A stretch of DNA of 60,133 nt from Candidatus Rokuibacteriota bacterium (GTDB lineage: Bacteria; Methylomirabilota; Methylomirabilia; Rokubacteriales; CSP1-6), in NCBI GenBank assembly GCA_016193045.1, contig JACPSW010000011.1, forward strand, positions 1 through 60,133. Reading direction: 5' to 3'. How positions within the stretch are numbered: the first letter of the stretch is position 1; every line of letters starts with the position of its first letter. The translations under genes were made by a program, and so were the position numbers. Shown here piece by piece: positions 1 to 7,291 of this stretch. The notes beneath the pieces were generated by a model that was given only the letters and a program-made list of their open reading frames with translations, had not been told where the DNA came from and ran no database searches.

Positions 1-534
1 CAGCCGGTGGTAGAGGTCCTCGCGGAAGCGGCGGGCGCGCGCGGCCGCCGCCAGATCCTCGCTGGTGGCGGTGAGCGTCCAGACATCCACCGGCTCGCTC
101 CGGGTGCTCCCCAGGCGCCGGACCGATTGCTCCTCGATCACCTTGAGGAGCTTGGCCTGGAGCGCCTCGGGGAGGAGCCCGACCTCGTCGAGAAAGATCG
201 TTCCCCGGTGGGCGGTCTGGAAGAGTCCGGCCTTGGCCTGGCGCGCATCGGTGAACGCCCCGCGCTCGAACCCGAACATCTCCGCTTCGAGCAGGGTCTC
301 GGGAATCGCGGCGCAGTTGACGTCCACGAAGGGGCCGTCCCGGCGGGGCCCCGCCCGGTGAATGGCTCTCGCGACGAGCCCCTTGCCGGTCCCGGTCTCG
401 CCCTGGATGAGGATCGGGGGAACCCGGCGGGCGTCGGACTGAAGCTGGAGCAGCCGCCTGATCTTCTCGCGGACTGATACGATCGCCGGACTCTGGCCGA
501 TCAATTCCGCCAGGGGATCCATTCTGGCCGGCAT
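1..534 (-). CDS. sigma54-dependent AAA+ activator (partial, C-terminus cut by window edge)
   Basis: Complement translation from ATG 534 to the left edge gives 178 open codons of a bacterial enhancer-binding AAA+ ATPase. Visible are Walker A GETGTGKG (residues 45-52), the sigma54-contact loop as GAFTDA (92-97; the family consensus is GAFTGA), a Walker B region with FLDE (113-116), and an FREDLYHRL segment at the cut. The AAA+ domain begins about 10 residues after the start, so no N-terminal receiver or GAF domain is present; any sensor or HTH must lie beyond the edge. ATG 534 is chosen because GGGGAGG lies 4 nt upstream; ATG 522 is the in-frame alternative. It is divergent from a phospholipid operon with a -24/-12 promoter, so it is the likely activator of that operon (inference). 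The Gly-to-Asp change in the loop could affect sigma54 contact. Confidence 0.9.
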   Translation of the reverse strand, partial: MPARMDPLAELIGQSPAIVSVREKIRRLLQLQSDARRVPPILIQGETGTGKGLVARAIHRAGPRRDGPFVDVNCAAIPETLLEAEMFGFERGAFTDARQAKAGLFQTAHRGTIFLDEVGLLPEALQAKLLKVIEEQSVRRLGSTRSEPVDVWTLTATSEDLAAAARARRFREDLYHRL

Positions 535-554
535 TCTACCTCCCCGGTAAATTC

Positions 555-572
555 ACTGCTCAACTTTTTACC
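555..572 (+). promoter_or_regulatory. candidate upstream activator box, copy 1
   Basis: An 18-bp box (ACTGCTCAAC then TTTTTACC) ends 61 bp before the -24 element of the downstream sigma54-type promoter. It matches the box at 6300-6317 at 17 of 18 positions, with nearly the same spacing to that promoter. Here it is flanked by GGTAAA/TTTACC arms (546-551 and 567-572). The position suits an enhancer-binding protein site; binding is inferred. Confidence 0.55.
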
Positions 573-632
573 AGCCTTCCCCGTCAACGACCCCTACCTG
601 CTCGTAAGTATCCAGTTTTGCATCAATTCCTA

Positions 633-650
633 TTGGCACTCGGGTTGCGA
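633..650 (+). promoter_or_regulatory. sigma54 (-24/-12) promoter of the ynb-like operon
   Basis: TTGGCAC-N5-TTGC, with GG at 635-636 and GC at 647-648 separated by the canonical 10 bp. It is nearly identical to the promoter at 6383-6397. The predicted start site (about 660) falls just before GTG 663, so the transcript would be almost leaderless. The only SD-like GGAGG (655-659) would then lie at or before the start site. Confidence 0.75.
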
Positions 651-662
651 TCACGGAGGGGC

Positions 663-1331
663 GTGAGTGTTCAGACCAGCACTGGACGGCGACCCATCAA
701 GGCCCGGGAAACCCGCGGGGCGCAGGCCCTGGCCCGGTGGCTCACGCGGGCGGGAGCGTGCCCGAATCAGATTTCCCTCCTGAGCATCGTGTTTGCCGGG
801 CTCGCCGGCCTCTGCCTCATCCTGAGCAGGAGCGGCGCCGATGCCGGCCGGATCGCGCTCCTGCTGGCGGCGGCGCTGCTGATTCAACTGCGCCTGCTCG
901 CCAATCTGCTGGACGGCATGGTGGCCATCGAAGGCGGTCTCCGAACCAGCGCCGGCGAGGTCGTCAACGAGTTCCCGGATCGGTTATCCGACGTCGTGAT
1001 TCTCGTCTGCGCCGGCTACTCGGTGACGGCGGTCGAATGGGGCCCCACGCTCGGCTGGGCGGCGGCGGTGCTCGCCGTCCTGACTGCGTACGTGCGCGCG
1101 CTCGGCGCGTCGCTCGGAACGGCTCAGTACTTCTGCGGCCCCATGGCCAAGCCCCAGCGGATGGCGGCCACCACCCTCGCCTGTTTGCTCTCGGGCGTCG
1201 AGATCATCCGCGGGTGGCCGCCGCTCGCGATGCCCGTGGCCCTGGGAGTGATCATGGCCGGCTCCATGATGACCGTCAGCCGACGGATCATCGCGATCGC
1301 AACCGAACTGGAGGGAGACCGCCGATGCTGA
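663..1331 (+). CDS. CDP-alcohol phosphatidyltransferase, YnbA-like
   Basis: Integral membrane CDP-alcohol phosphatidyltransferase of 222 residues (E. coli YnbA is about 201). The signature reads DG at residue 84, G at 98, then N102, D106 and D110. The classical motif has Asp where Asn102 stands; YnbA-type proteins share that Asn, which separates them from PgsA and PssA. The head-group acceptor is unknown. GTG 663 is preferred because a TTG at 618 lies upstream of the sigma54 promoter and because the N-terminus then matches YnbA length. It is the first gene of a five-gene operon, and its stop overlaps the next start (ATGCTGA). Confidence 0.85.
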   Translation: MSVQTSTGRRPIKARETRGAQALARWLTRAGACPNQISLLSIVFAGLAGLCLILSRSGADAGRIALLLAAALLIQLRLLANLLDGMVAIEGGLRTSAGEVVNEFPDRLSDVVILVCAGYSVTAVEWGPTLGWAAAVLAVLTAYVRALGASLGTAQYFCGPMAKPQRMAATTLACLLSGVEIIRGWPPLAMPVALGVIMAGSMMTVSRRIIAIATELEGDRRC

Positions 1332-3091
1332 AACCGACCGAGCACTTCATGACCACCTGGGATGGCAGCCGGCTCTTCTACCGCGCGTGGCAGCCGCCGA
1401 TCCCGTCACACAAGGCGCTCGTCCTGTTCCATCGGGGGCACGAGCACTCGGGCAGATTGGAGGACGTCGTGAACGCACTCGCCCTGGACGACGTGTTCGT
1501 GTTCGCCTGGGACGCGCGCGGTCACGGGCTCTCCCCGGGCGAGCGGGGCTACGCCAACAGCTTCGCCGATCTGGTGAAGGACGCCGAGGCCTTCGTCCAG
1601 CACATCTCGACCGCCCATGACATTCCCGTGGAAAACATGGTTGTGCTGGCCCACAGTGTCGGAGCCGTCATCGCGGCCGCGTGGGTTCACGACTACGCCC
1701 CGCCGATCCGCGGCCAGATCCTGGTGAGCCCCGCCTTCCGCGTGAAGCTCTACGTGCCGCTCGCGATCCCGATGCTCCGGCTGTGGCGGCGCCTGAGGGC
1801 CCGACCGTTCGTCCGCAGCTACGTAACGGGAAAGTGGCTCACCCACGACCCGGAGCAGATCGCGCGCTACGACGGGGACGGGTTGATCAGCCACGCCATC
1901 GCCGTGAACGTCCTGCTGGACCTCCGGGACACCGCCACGCGCGTCATGGAGGACGCCGGCGCGATCCACGTCCCCACCCTCCTGCTCGCCGCCGGCTCCG
2001 ACCGGGTCGTGAAGCTTCCGCCGCAGCGGAGGTTCTTCGTCAGGCTTTCCTCCCCCGTGAAGAAGATGCAGGTCTTCCCGGAGCTCTACCACGACCTCCT
2101 CCACGAGAACGATCGGGACCGTCCGCTGGCCGAAGCGCGTCAGTTCATCCTCGACGCCTTCCTGCACCCCCCGACCCGCCCGCGGTTGACGAAGGCTGGG
2201 GAGGGCTACAACCACGCTGAGTATGCGCGCCTCGCCGAGCCGCTCCCCCGGCTGTCCCCGCGGCGTCTCTATTTCGGCTGCCTCAGGCTCCTGCTAAAGA
2301 CCGTCGGGCGGCTGAGCGGGGGAATCCGGCTCGGCTGGCAGAGCGGGTTCGACTCGGGACAATCCCTGGATTACGTGTACGCCAACACGCCCCGGGGGAT
2401 CACCCCCCTTGGCCGACTGCTGGACCGGATCTATCTGAACAGCGTCGGCTGGCGGGCCATCCGGCAGCGGAAGGCGAACCTCGAGAAGGTCCTGGGCGCG
2501 ACGATCCTGAACGTGCTCGCTGAAGGGATGCCCGCGAGGCTCGTGGACATCGCCGCGGGTCCCGGCCGCTACGTCCTGGAGACGCTGAAGACCCTCTCCC
2601 CTCTCCCCATCGCCGCCCTCCTGCGCGATCGCGATCCGGCGAATCTGGAGATGGGCAGGCGGCTGGCCCGGGAGCTGGAGGTCGCCAACGTGACCTACGA
2701 GCGTGGCGACGCGTTCGACCCGGCATCCCTCGCCGCCATCGCGCCGCCGCCCACGATCGCCGTCGTCTCGGGCCTGTACGAGCTCTTCCCCGACAACGAC
2801 CTGATCGCCAGGTCGCTCGGAGGCCTCAGCGCCGCGCTCGCCGACGGAGGGTTTCTGATCTACACCAACCAGCCCGTGCATCCCCAGGTCGAACTGATCG
2901 CCCGGGTCCTGGTCAACCGCGACGGTCGGCCGTGGGTCATGCGCCGCCGCCCCCAGGTGGAGATGGATGAACTGGTGCGCGCGGCCGGATTCGAGAAGAT
3001 CCGGGCGGAGATCGACGAGTTCGGAATCTTCTCCGTCTCCCTCGCGCGGAAGCGGGTAGGCGGCCCGATCGTGCTCGGGCGCGCGGCATGA
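1325..3091 (+). CDS. alpha/beta hydrolase-methyltransferase fusion, YnbC-like
   Basis: Two-domain protein of 588 residues, the length of E. coli YnbC (585). Residues about 1-290 are a lysophospholipase-type alpha/beta hydrolase with nucleophile elbow AHSVGA (Ser111). Residues about 380-585 are a class I SAM methyltransferase with motif I DIAAGPGRY near residue 408. ATG 1325 is chosen because it overlaps the previous stop and begins the conserved hydrolase; the open frame upstream of it to 737 is an antisense-like shadow of the preceding gene. Probably remodels or methylates a phospholipid head group or acyl chain made by its neighbours. That role is inferred from the operon; the substrate is unknown. 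Confidence 0.85.
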   Translation: MLKPTEHFMTTWDGSRLFYRAWQPPIPSHKALVLFHRGHEHSGRLEDVVNALALDDVFVFAWDARGHGLSPGERGYANSFADLVKDAEAFVQHISTAHDIPVENMVVLAHSVGAVIAAAWVHDYAPPIRGQILVSPAFRVKLYVPLAIPMLRLWRRLRARPFVRSYVTGKWLTHDPEQIARYDGDGLISHAIAVNVLLDLRDTATRVMEDAGAIHVPTLLLAAGSDRVVKLPPQRRFFVRLSSPVKKMQVFPELYHDLLHENDRDRPLAEARQFILDAFLHPPTRPRLTKAGEGYNHAEYARLAEPLPRLSPRRLYFGCLRLLLKTVGRLSGGIRLGWQSGFDSGQSLDYVYANTPRGITPLGRLLDRIYLNSVGWRAIRQRKANLEKVLGATILNVLAEGMPARLVDIAAGPGRYVLETLKTLSPLPIAALLRDRDPANLEMGRRLARELEVANVTYERGDAFDPASLAAIAPPPTIAVVSGLYELFPDNDLIARSLGGLSAALADGGFLIYTNQPVHPQVELIARVLVNRDGRPWVMRRRPQVEMDELVRAAGFEKIRAEIDEFGIFSVSLARKRVGGPIVLGRAA

Positions 3092-4437
3092 AGCCGGAGG
3101 ACTCCCGGGCGGCCCAGCCGGAGCAGCGGCGGGCGGGGATCCTCTGGATGCTGTTCCTCGGGCCCCTCTTCTTCGTGGTGTACGGCGGCACCAACTGGCT
3201 GACCTCTCTGAGGCACGATGTCGGGACGTTCTACTTCAACTGGGAGACGCGGATCCCCTTCATCCCCGTCCTGATCGTCCCCTATGTGTCCATCGACCTC
3301 TTCTTCGCCGGCTCCACGGTCCTCTGTCGCAGCCGCGAGGAACTCCACGCCCTCGTCAAGCGGATCGTCTTCGCGATCATGATCTCGGCGGTGGGCTTCC
3401 TCCTCTTTCCCCTGCGGTTCGCCTTCAGTCGGCCCGAGGTGACCGGCGCTGCGGGCGCCCTCTTCGCCCTGCTCGCGGCCTTCGACCAGCCGTACAACCT
3501 CGTTCCCTCGCTCCACATCAGCCTCCTGGCCGTCATCTGGCCGGTCTACCATCGCCACACGACAGGTCTTCTCCGATCAGCCATCATCGGCTGGTTCGGG
3601 CTCGTCGGCCTCTCGACCTTGTTCACCTACCAGCACCACGTGCTCGACGTGATTTCCGGCATCGCCGTCGCCGTGCTCTGCTTCTACCTGTTCCCCGAGA
3701 CGGACGAGTCGCGGGCGGCTCCCGTGACCCCGAACCCGGGCGTGGCGGCGCGCTACGCGCTACTGGCGCTTGGGGCGCTCGTCCTCGCCTGGGCCGGGTG
3801 GCCGTGGACCGCCCTCCTGGGCTGGCCGGCGCTCGCGCTCGGGATCCTGGCCCTGGCCTATGCCGGGCTGGGCTCGGCGATCTTTCGGAAGACGGGCGGC
3901 CGCCTGCCCCTGAGCGCGCGAATCGTTCTGGCACCGTACCTGGCCGGCGCCCGGCTGTCCTTCCGGTATTACCGTGGCCTCGGCCCGGCCTACGACGAGG
4001 TCGTCTCCGGGCTCCTCATGGGGCGCAGGCTGAACGACGCCGAAGCGGAGGAAGCGGTCCGCCGCGGCGTTGCGGCTGTGCTCGACCTCACAGCCGAGTA
4101 CGGAGAATCCACGCCACTCCTCCGGCTGCCCTACAAGAACGTCCGAGTGCTCGATCTGACCGTCCCCACCCCGGCCCAGCTCGATGAAGCCGTCGCGTTC
4201 ATCCGGGCCCACCGCCCCACCGGGAGCGTCTATGTCCACTGTGCCCTGGGATACTCCCGGAGCGCCTGCGTCGTGGCCGCCTACCTCCTGGCCGAGGGCG
4301 TCGCCCGGACGGTCGCCGAGGCGATCGAGTATATCCGCGAGGCCCGGCCGGAGATCGTCATGAGGCCCGAACTGCTTTACCTGCTTCGCGCCTACCAGAT
4401 CCATGGACGCGCACAGCTCGAGCTGGCTTGTCGCTAG
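3088..4437 (+). CDS. PAP2-like membrane phosphatase with dual-specificity phosphatase domain, YnbD-like
   Basis: 449 residues, close to E. coli YnbD (430). The N-terminal half is a polytopic PAP2/inositolphosphotransferase-like membrane domain with VPSLH (near residue 139) and HHVLDVISG (C3-type His/Asp). The first PAP2 motif (KX6RP) is not obvious. The C-terminal part is a cysteine-dependent dual-specificity phosphatase with active-site loop HCALGYSRS (near residue 383). It starts 4 bp inside the previous gene (ATGA), showing translational coupling. A likely role is dephosphorylating the lipid made by the CDP-alcohol transferase, as in phosphatidylglycerophosphate maturation; this is inference. 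Confidence 0.85.
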   Translation: MKPEDSRAAQPEQRRAGILWMLFLGPLFFVVYGGTNWLTSLRHDVGTFYFNWETRIPFIPVLIVPYVSIDLFFAGSTVLCRSREELHALVKRIVFAIMISAVGFLLFPLRFAFSRPEVTGAAGALFALLAAFDQPYNLVPSLHISLLAVIWPVYHRHTTGLLRSAIIGWFGLVGLSTLFTYQHHVLDVISGIAVAVLCFYLFPETDESRAAPVTPNPGVAARYALLALGALVLAWAGWPWTALLGWPALALGILALAYAGLGSAIFRKTGGRLPLSARIVLAPYLAGARLSFRYYRGLGPAYDEVVSGLLMGRRLNDAEAEEAVRRGVAAVLDLTAEYGESTPLLRLPYKNVRVLDLTVPTPAQLDEAVAFIRAHRPTGSVYVHCALGYSRSACVVAAYLLAEGVARTVAEAIEYIREARPEIVMRPELLYLLRAYQIHGRAQLELACR

Positions 4438-5044
4438 CAGCGGCTCCTTTCTGGCCGCAGCGGCGAGGCTGCTGGCCGGGGCCCAGGCCCGGTGGCTCGG
4501 GTGCCGCCCCGACCTCCGGCAGCGGGTCTACTTCTCCAACCACACGAGCCATCTCGACTTCGTCGTGCTCTGGGGGGGCCTCCCCCGGCAGCTCCGCGGC
4601 CTCACCCGCCCCGTCGCGGCGAGGGATTACTGGGGAAAGGGAACTCTGCGCCGTTATCTGGCGACGCAGGTCTTCAACGCCGTGCTGCTCGAGCGCCAAG
4701 ACCTCGACGATATCGGGCGGCGGCAGCAGGTCGATCTCTTGCTGGAGGCCCTGGGAGAGTGCGACTCGCTGATCCTGTTTCCGGAAGGCACGCGAGGCGC
4801 GGGCCGGGAGATCGCCCCCTTCAAGAGCGGCCTCTATCACCTCGCCCTCAAGCGGCCGGACGTGGAGCTCGTCCCGGTCTATCTGGAGAACCTCCACCGG
4901 ATCCTCCCGAAGGGGGCGCTGCTTCCCGTCCCCCTCTTGAGCTCGATCACCTTCGGCTCCCCCATTTCCGTCCTCCCGGGCGAAGACAAGGACGCGTTCC
5001 TTGAGCGGGCGCGCGAGGCGGTCCGCGCCTTGAGGCCGGCATGA
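4403..5044 (+). CDS. PlsC-type 1-acylglycerol-3-phosphate acyltransferase
   Basis: 213-residue lysophospholipid acyltransferase family protein. It has NHTSHLD (HX4D catalytic motif, near residue 46), FPEGTRG (substrate-phosphate motif, near residue 126) and a VPVYLEN block. Its start lies 35 bp inside the previous gene and its stop overlaps cdsA-like ATG 5041, so it is embedded in the operon. E. coli ynbABCD has no acyltransferase gene, so this is an expansion that could supply phosphatidic acid or re-acylate a lysolipid released by the hydrolase domain of the YnbC-like protein. Confidence 0.9.
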   Translation: MDAHSSSWLVASSGSFLAAAARLLAGAQARWLGCRPDLRQRVYFSNHTSHLDFVVLWGGLPRQLRGLTRPVAARDYWGKGTLRRYLATQVFNAVLLERQDLDDIGRRQQVDLLLEALGECDSLILFPEGTRGAGREIAPFKSGLYHLALKRPDVELVPVYLENLHRILPKGALLPVPLLSSITFGSPISVLPGEDKDAFLERAREAVRALRPA

Positions 5045-5994
5045 TCCCCCTCTTCCCGTCCGACCCGGAACTGGTCTGGCTGTTCGGCAGCCTCGCGGCC
5101 CTTCTCGTCATGGCCACCAGCGCCGGCCTGATCCTGAAAGTGAGCCTCAGCGGCGAAGCCGCCCAGGTCACCATGGTGAACGTGATGGTGCGGGTCCGCG
5201 CCTGGTGGGTCCTCGCCGCGGTCTTCGTCACCGCGCTCGCCATCGGAGACGCGGGGCTCCTTGCCCTGTTCGGGCTGGCCTCGTTCCTGGCGCTCAGGGA
5301 ATTCATCACGCTCGCCCCCACGCGGCGCGGCGATCACCGCGCCCTCTGCTGGATCTTCTTTGTGATCGCCCCCCTTCAATACTGGCTGGTGGCCCGAGGC
5401 TGGTACGGTTTCTTCAGCATCTTGATCCCGGTCTACGCATTCCTGTTCCTTCCGATCCGGAGCGCCCTCATCGGCGACTCCGAGCGCTTCCTGGAGCGCA
5501 CGGCGGACATCCAGTGGGGCCTCATGGTCTGCGTCTACTGCCTGAGCCACGCGCCGGCCCTCCTCACCCTCGAGATCCCGGGTTACGAAGGAGAGAGCGC
5601 CAAGCTGCTCGTCTTCCTCGTGCTGGTGACGGAGCTCAGCGACGTCTTGCAGTTCGTCTGGGGGAAGACCCTGGGCCGGCGGAGAATCGCCCCGACCATC
5701 AGCCCCTCCAAGACGTGGGAAGGCTTCCTCGGCGGCGTCGGCTCCGCGACGCTCATCGGGACGGCGCTCTGGTGGGCAACACCATTCACCCCGTGGCAGG
5801 CGGCGGGAATGTCGCTGGTGATCACGCTGCTCGGATTCGCGGGGGGCCTCACGCTGTCGGCGATCAAGCGCGATCGGGGGGTGAAGGACTACGGCGCCCT
5901 CATCGAAGGCCACGGGGGCGTCCTGGATCGCATCGACTCCCTCTGCTTCGCGGCCCCCGTCTTCTTCCACCTGACCCGCTATTTCTTCACCTGA
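5041..5994 (+). CDS. phosphatidate cytidylyltransferase, CdsA/YnbB-like
   Basis: 317-residue polytopic membrane enzyme that makes CDP-diacylglycerol from CTP and phosphatidate. The full CdsA signature is present near the C-terminus (residues about 278-300): SAIKRDRGVKDYGALIEGHG followed by GVLDRID. Length is slightly above that of housekeeping CdsA. It overlaps the acyltransferase stop (ATGA) and closes the operon. With the YnbA-like enzyme it provides a self-contained route: PlsC product, then CDP-DAG, then an alcohol-linked phospholipid. A separate housekeeping cdsA is expected elsewhere in the genome. Confidence 0.92.
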   Translation: MIPLFPSDPELVWLFGSLAALLVMATSAGLILKVSLSGEAAQVTMVNVMVRVRAWWVLAAVFVTALAIGDAGLLALFGLASFLALREFITLAPTRRGDHRALCWIFFVIAPLQYWLVARGWYGFFSILIPVYAFLFLPIRSALIGDSERFLERTADIQWGLMVCVYCLSHAPALLTLEIPGYEGESAKLLVFLVLVTELSDVLQFVWGKTLGRRRIAPTISPSKTWEGFLGGVGSATLIGTALWWATPFTPWQAAGMSLVITLLGFAGGLTLSAIKRDRGVKDYGALIEGHGGVLDRIDSLCFAAPVFFHLTRYFFT

Positions 5995-6035
5995 GAAGAG
6001 GCTCTTCCGGCTTTTGAGTGGGTCGCAACGAAGAT

Positions 6036-6249
6036 CCCTGCCGGGGATGCCCCAGTCGAGCGAATCCGCACGCGCCCTCGCGGGCCGAGAAGCGCAGGAC
6101 GCCGGAGCGCGCCGAGCCGGCCAACACCGTTGGGCGGCGAGGACAGAGCTCCCCGCCGCGGGGGGATGGGGGGGCCAGTGGAGGCGTCCGAGCGAGCGAA
6201 GCCCGTCGGGGCGGGGAGGACCTGAGCGAGCGGGGCACCCCCGGCAGGG
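6036..6249. repeat. long-range inverted repeat in the 5995-6445 intergenic stretch
   Basis: Arms at 6036-6053 and 6232-6249 are inverse complements at 17 of 18 positions (CCCTGCCGGGGATGCCCC and its partner), enclosing about 180 GC-rich bases without a convincing gene. A short GAAGAG/CTCTTC palindrome at 5994-6007 before CTTTT could be a weak terminator of the upstream operon. The rest of the stretch (6250-6445) holds the activator box and promoter of the next gene. Confidence 0.5.
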
Positions 6250-6299
6250 AGTCGCGACCACACGATTTTCCGAAGAGCCTGAGAATGAATGCTCAGTCA

Positions 6300-6317
6300 A
6301 CTGCTCAACTCTTTACC
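6300..6317 (+). promoter_or_regulatory. candidate upstream activator box, copy 2
   Basis: Matches 555-572 at 17 of 18 positions and ends 65 bp before the -24 element at 6383. A second TGCTCA lies just upstream (6290-6295), forming a direct repeat with TGCTCA at 6302-6307. Likely the enhancer site for the same activator. Confidence 0.55.
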
Positions 6318-6382
6318 GGGGCCGGCCGCGCTCATGCGCGCCGGCGTCCGCCAAGTCTCGATTTTTTCACGCACGCACCGTT

Positions 6383-6397
6383 TGGCATTCGGGTTGC
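6383..6397 (+). promoter_or_regulatory. sigma54 (-24/-12) promoter of the lipoprotein gene
   Basis: TTGGCAT-N5-TTGC with GG at 6384-6385 and GC at 6396-6397, 10 bp apart. It differs from the operon promoter at 633-650 by two bases over 18. The predicted start near 6409 gives a 37-nt leader containing a good AAGGAGG site about 7 nt before ATG 6446. Confidence 0.75.
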
Positions 6398-6445
6398 GTT
6401 GAATGGTAGGCAAGGAGTTCGAGCCACCCAACAAGGAGGCGTGCG

Positions 6446-7291
6446 ATGAACAGAACGATGAAGCGACTGATGAGTGTAGTGGTCGTCGCGGCCCTGCTGG
6501 CCACGGGCTGCGTGACGTACGACGGTCAACTGGCCATGGAGACATTCGGCCGGGGCCTCGCCGGCCTGATCCTCTCTCCATTCATGATCGTCGCCGGGAT
6601 CGCCCAAGGGTTGGCCTTCCTCCCGTACACGATCGGCACCGGGCTGGCGGAGCTGAACCGGGGATTGCTCCAGGCTCATGCCGTCACGCTCGACGATTCG
6701 TACAAGGCGACGTTCGGCGTCTCGACCACCGACCCCCGCGTGAACCCGCAGACCGGCGAGATCGCCGGCGAAAGCGGCCTCTACGGGCGGTACCGCCCCG
6801 AGGCGATGGCCGAGGCCACCAAAGCCTTCCAGCGCCTGCTGGTCTCTCAGGGGATGCCCGAGGAAAAGGCCCGGCACTACGTGCTGACCGGCGTCTACAC
6901 CCACACGCGGAGCCGAAACCACATCCTGCTCGCCGTGGTGTACCGCCATCCGGGGATGCAGTCCTTCCGCGTGGCCTCCAAGCACACCGGGATCGTGACC
7001 ACGTTCCGCTCCGAGAACATGGGGTGGCGGGAGGCTTACGACCGCGACGTCAACGGCCAGATCGTTGACGAGGTCATCGACTGGGCGGGCATCGAGTACT
7101 CGCTCCTGAGGCAGGACAAGATCGTCGCGACACTGATGGTGCTCGCGGCCGAGTCGGTCAAAACCGGCAAGCGGTCGCCGGACTACTGGCAGGTCGAACG
7201 GCGCTGGATGGCCGGGGAGACCACGCAGATCATCCAGGAGTCCATGGCCAGGGTGAAGCTGGACACCCCCCGAAACGCGCAGAGAAGCTAG
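6446..7291 (+). CDS. hypothetical lipoprotein of the sigma54 regulon
   Basis: 281-residue protein with an N-terminal signal peptide and lipobox LLATGC (Cys near residue 22), followed by a hydrophobic stretch of about 40 residues rich in Gly/Leu and a soluble domain with no motif I recognise. AAGGAGG precedes ATG 6446. Its promoter and upstream box nearly duplicate those of the ynb-like operon, so it probably acts in the same envelope-lipid process. Its stop overlaps the convergent larC stop by 4 bp. Function unknown. Confidence 0.8.
   Translation: MNRTMKRLMSVVVVAALLATGCVTYDGQLAMETFGRGLAGLILSPFMIVAGIAQGLAFLPYTIGTGLAELNRGLLQAHAVTLDDSYKATFGVSTTDPRVNPQTGEIAGESGLYGRYRPEAMAEATKAFQRLLVSQGMPEEKARHYVLTGVYTHTRSRNHILLAVVYRHPGMQSFRVASKHTGIVTTFRSENMGWREAYDRDVNGQIVDEVIDWAGIEYSLLRQDKIVATLMVLAAESVKTGKRSPDYWQVERRWMAGETTQIIQESMARVKLDTPRNAQRS

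Noticed and set aside
737..1324. N-terminal extension of the YnbC-like frame
   Set aside because: It lies in another frame of the CDP-alcohol transferase gene, is Arg/Pro-rich like a shadow, and the hydrolase domain starts cleanly at ATG 1325.
5994..6012. Intrinsic terminator after the cdsA-like gene
   Set aside because: The GAAGAG/CTCTTC palindrome leaves almost no loop and the T-run is weak, so it was mentioned but not called.
6411..6445. tRNA-like GTTCGA segment
   Set aside because: No cloverleaf could be built; it is the leader and SD region of the lipoprotein gene.
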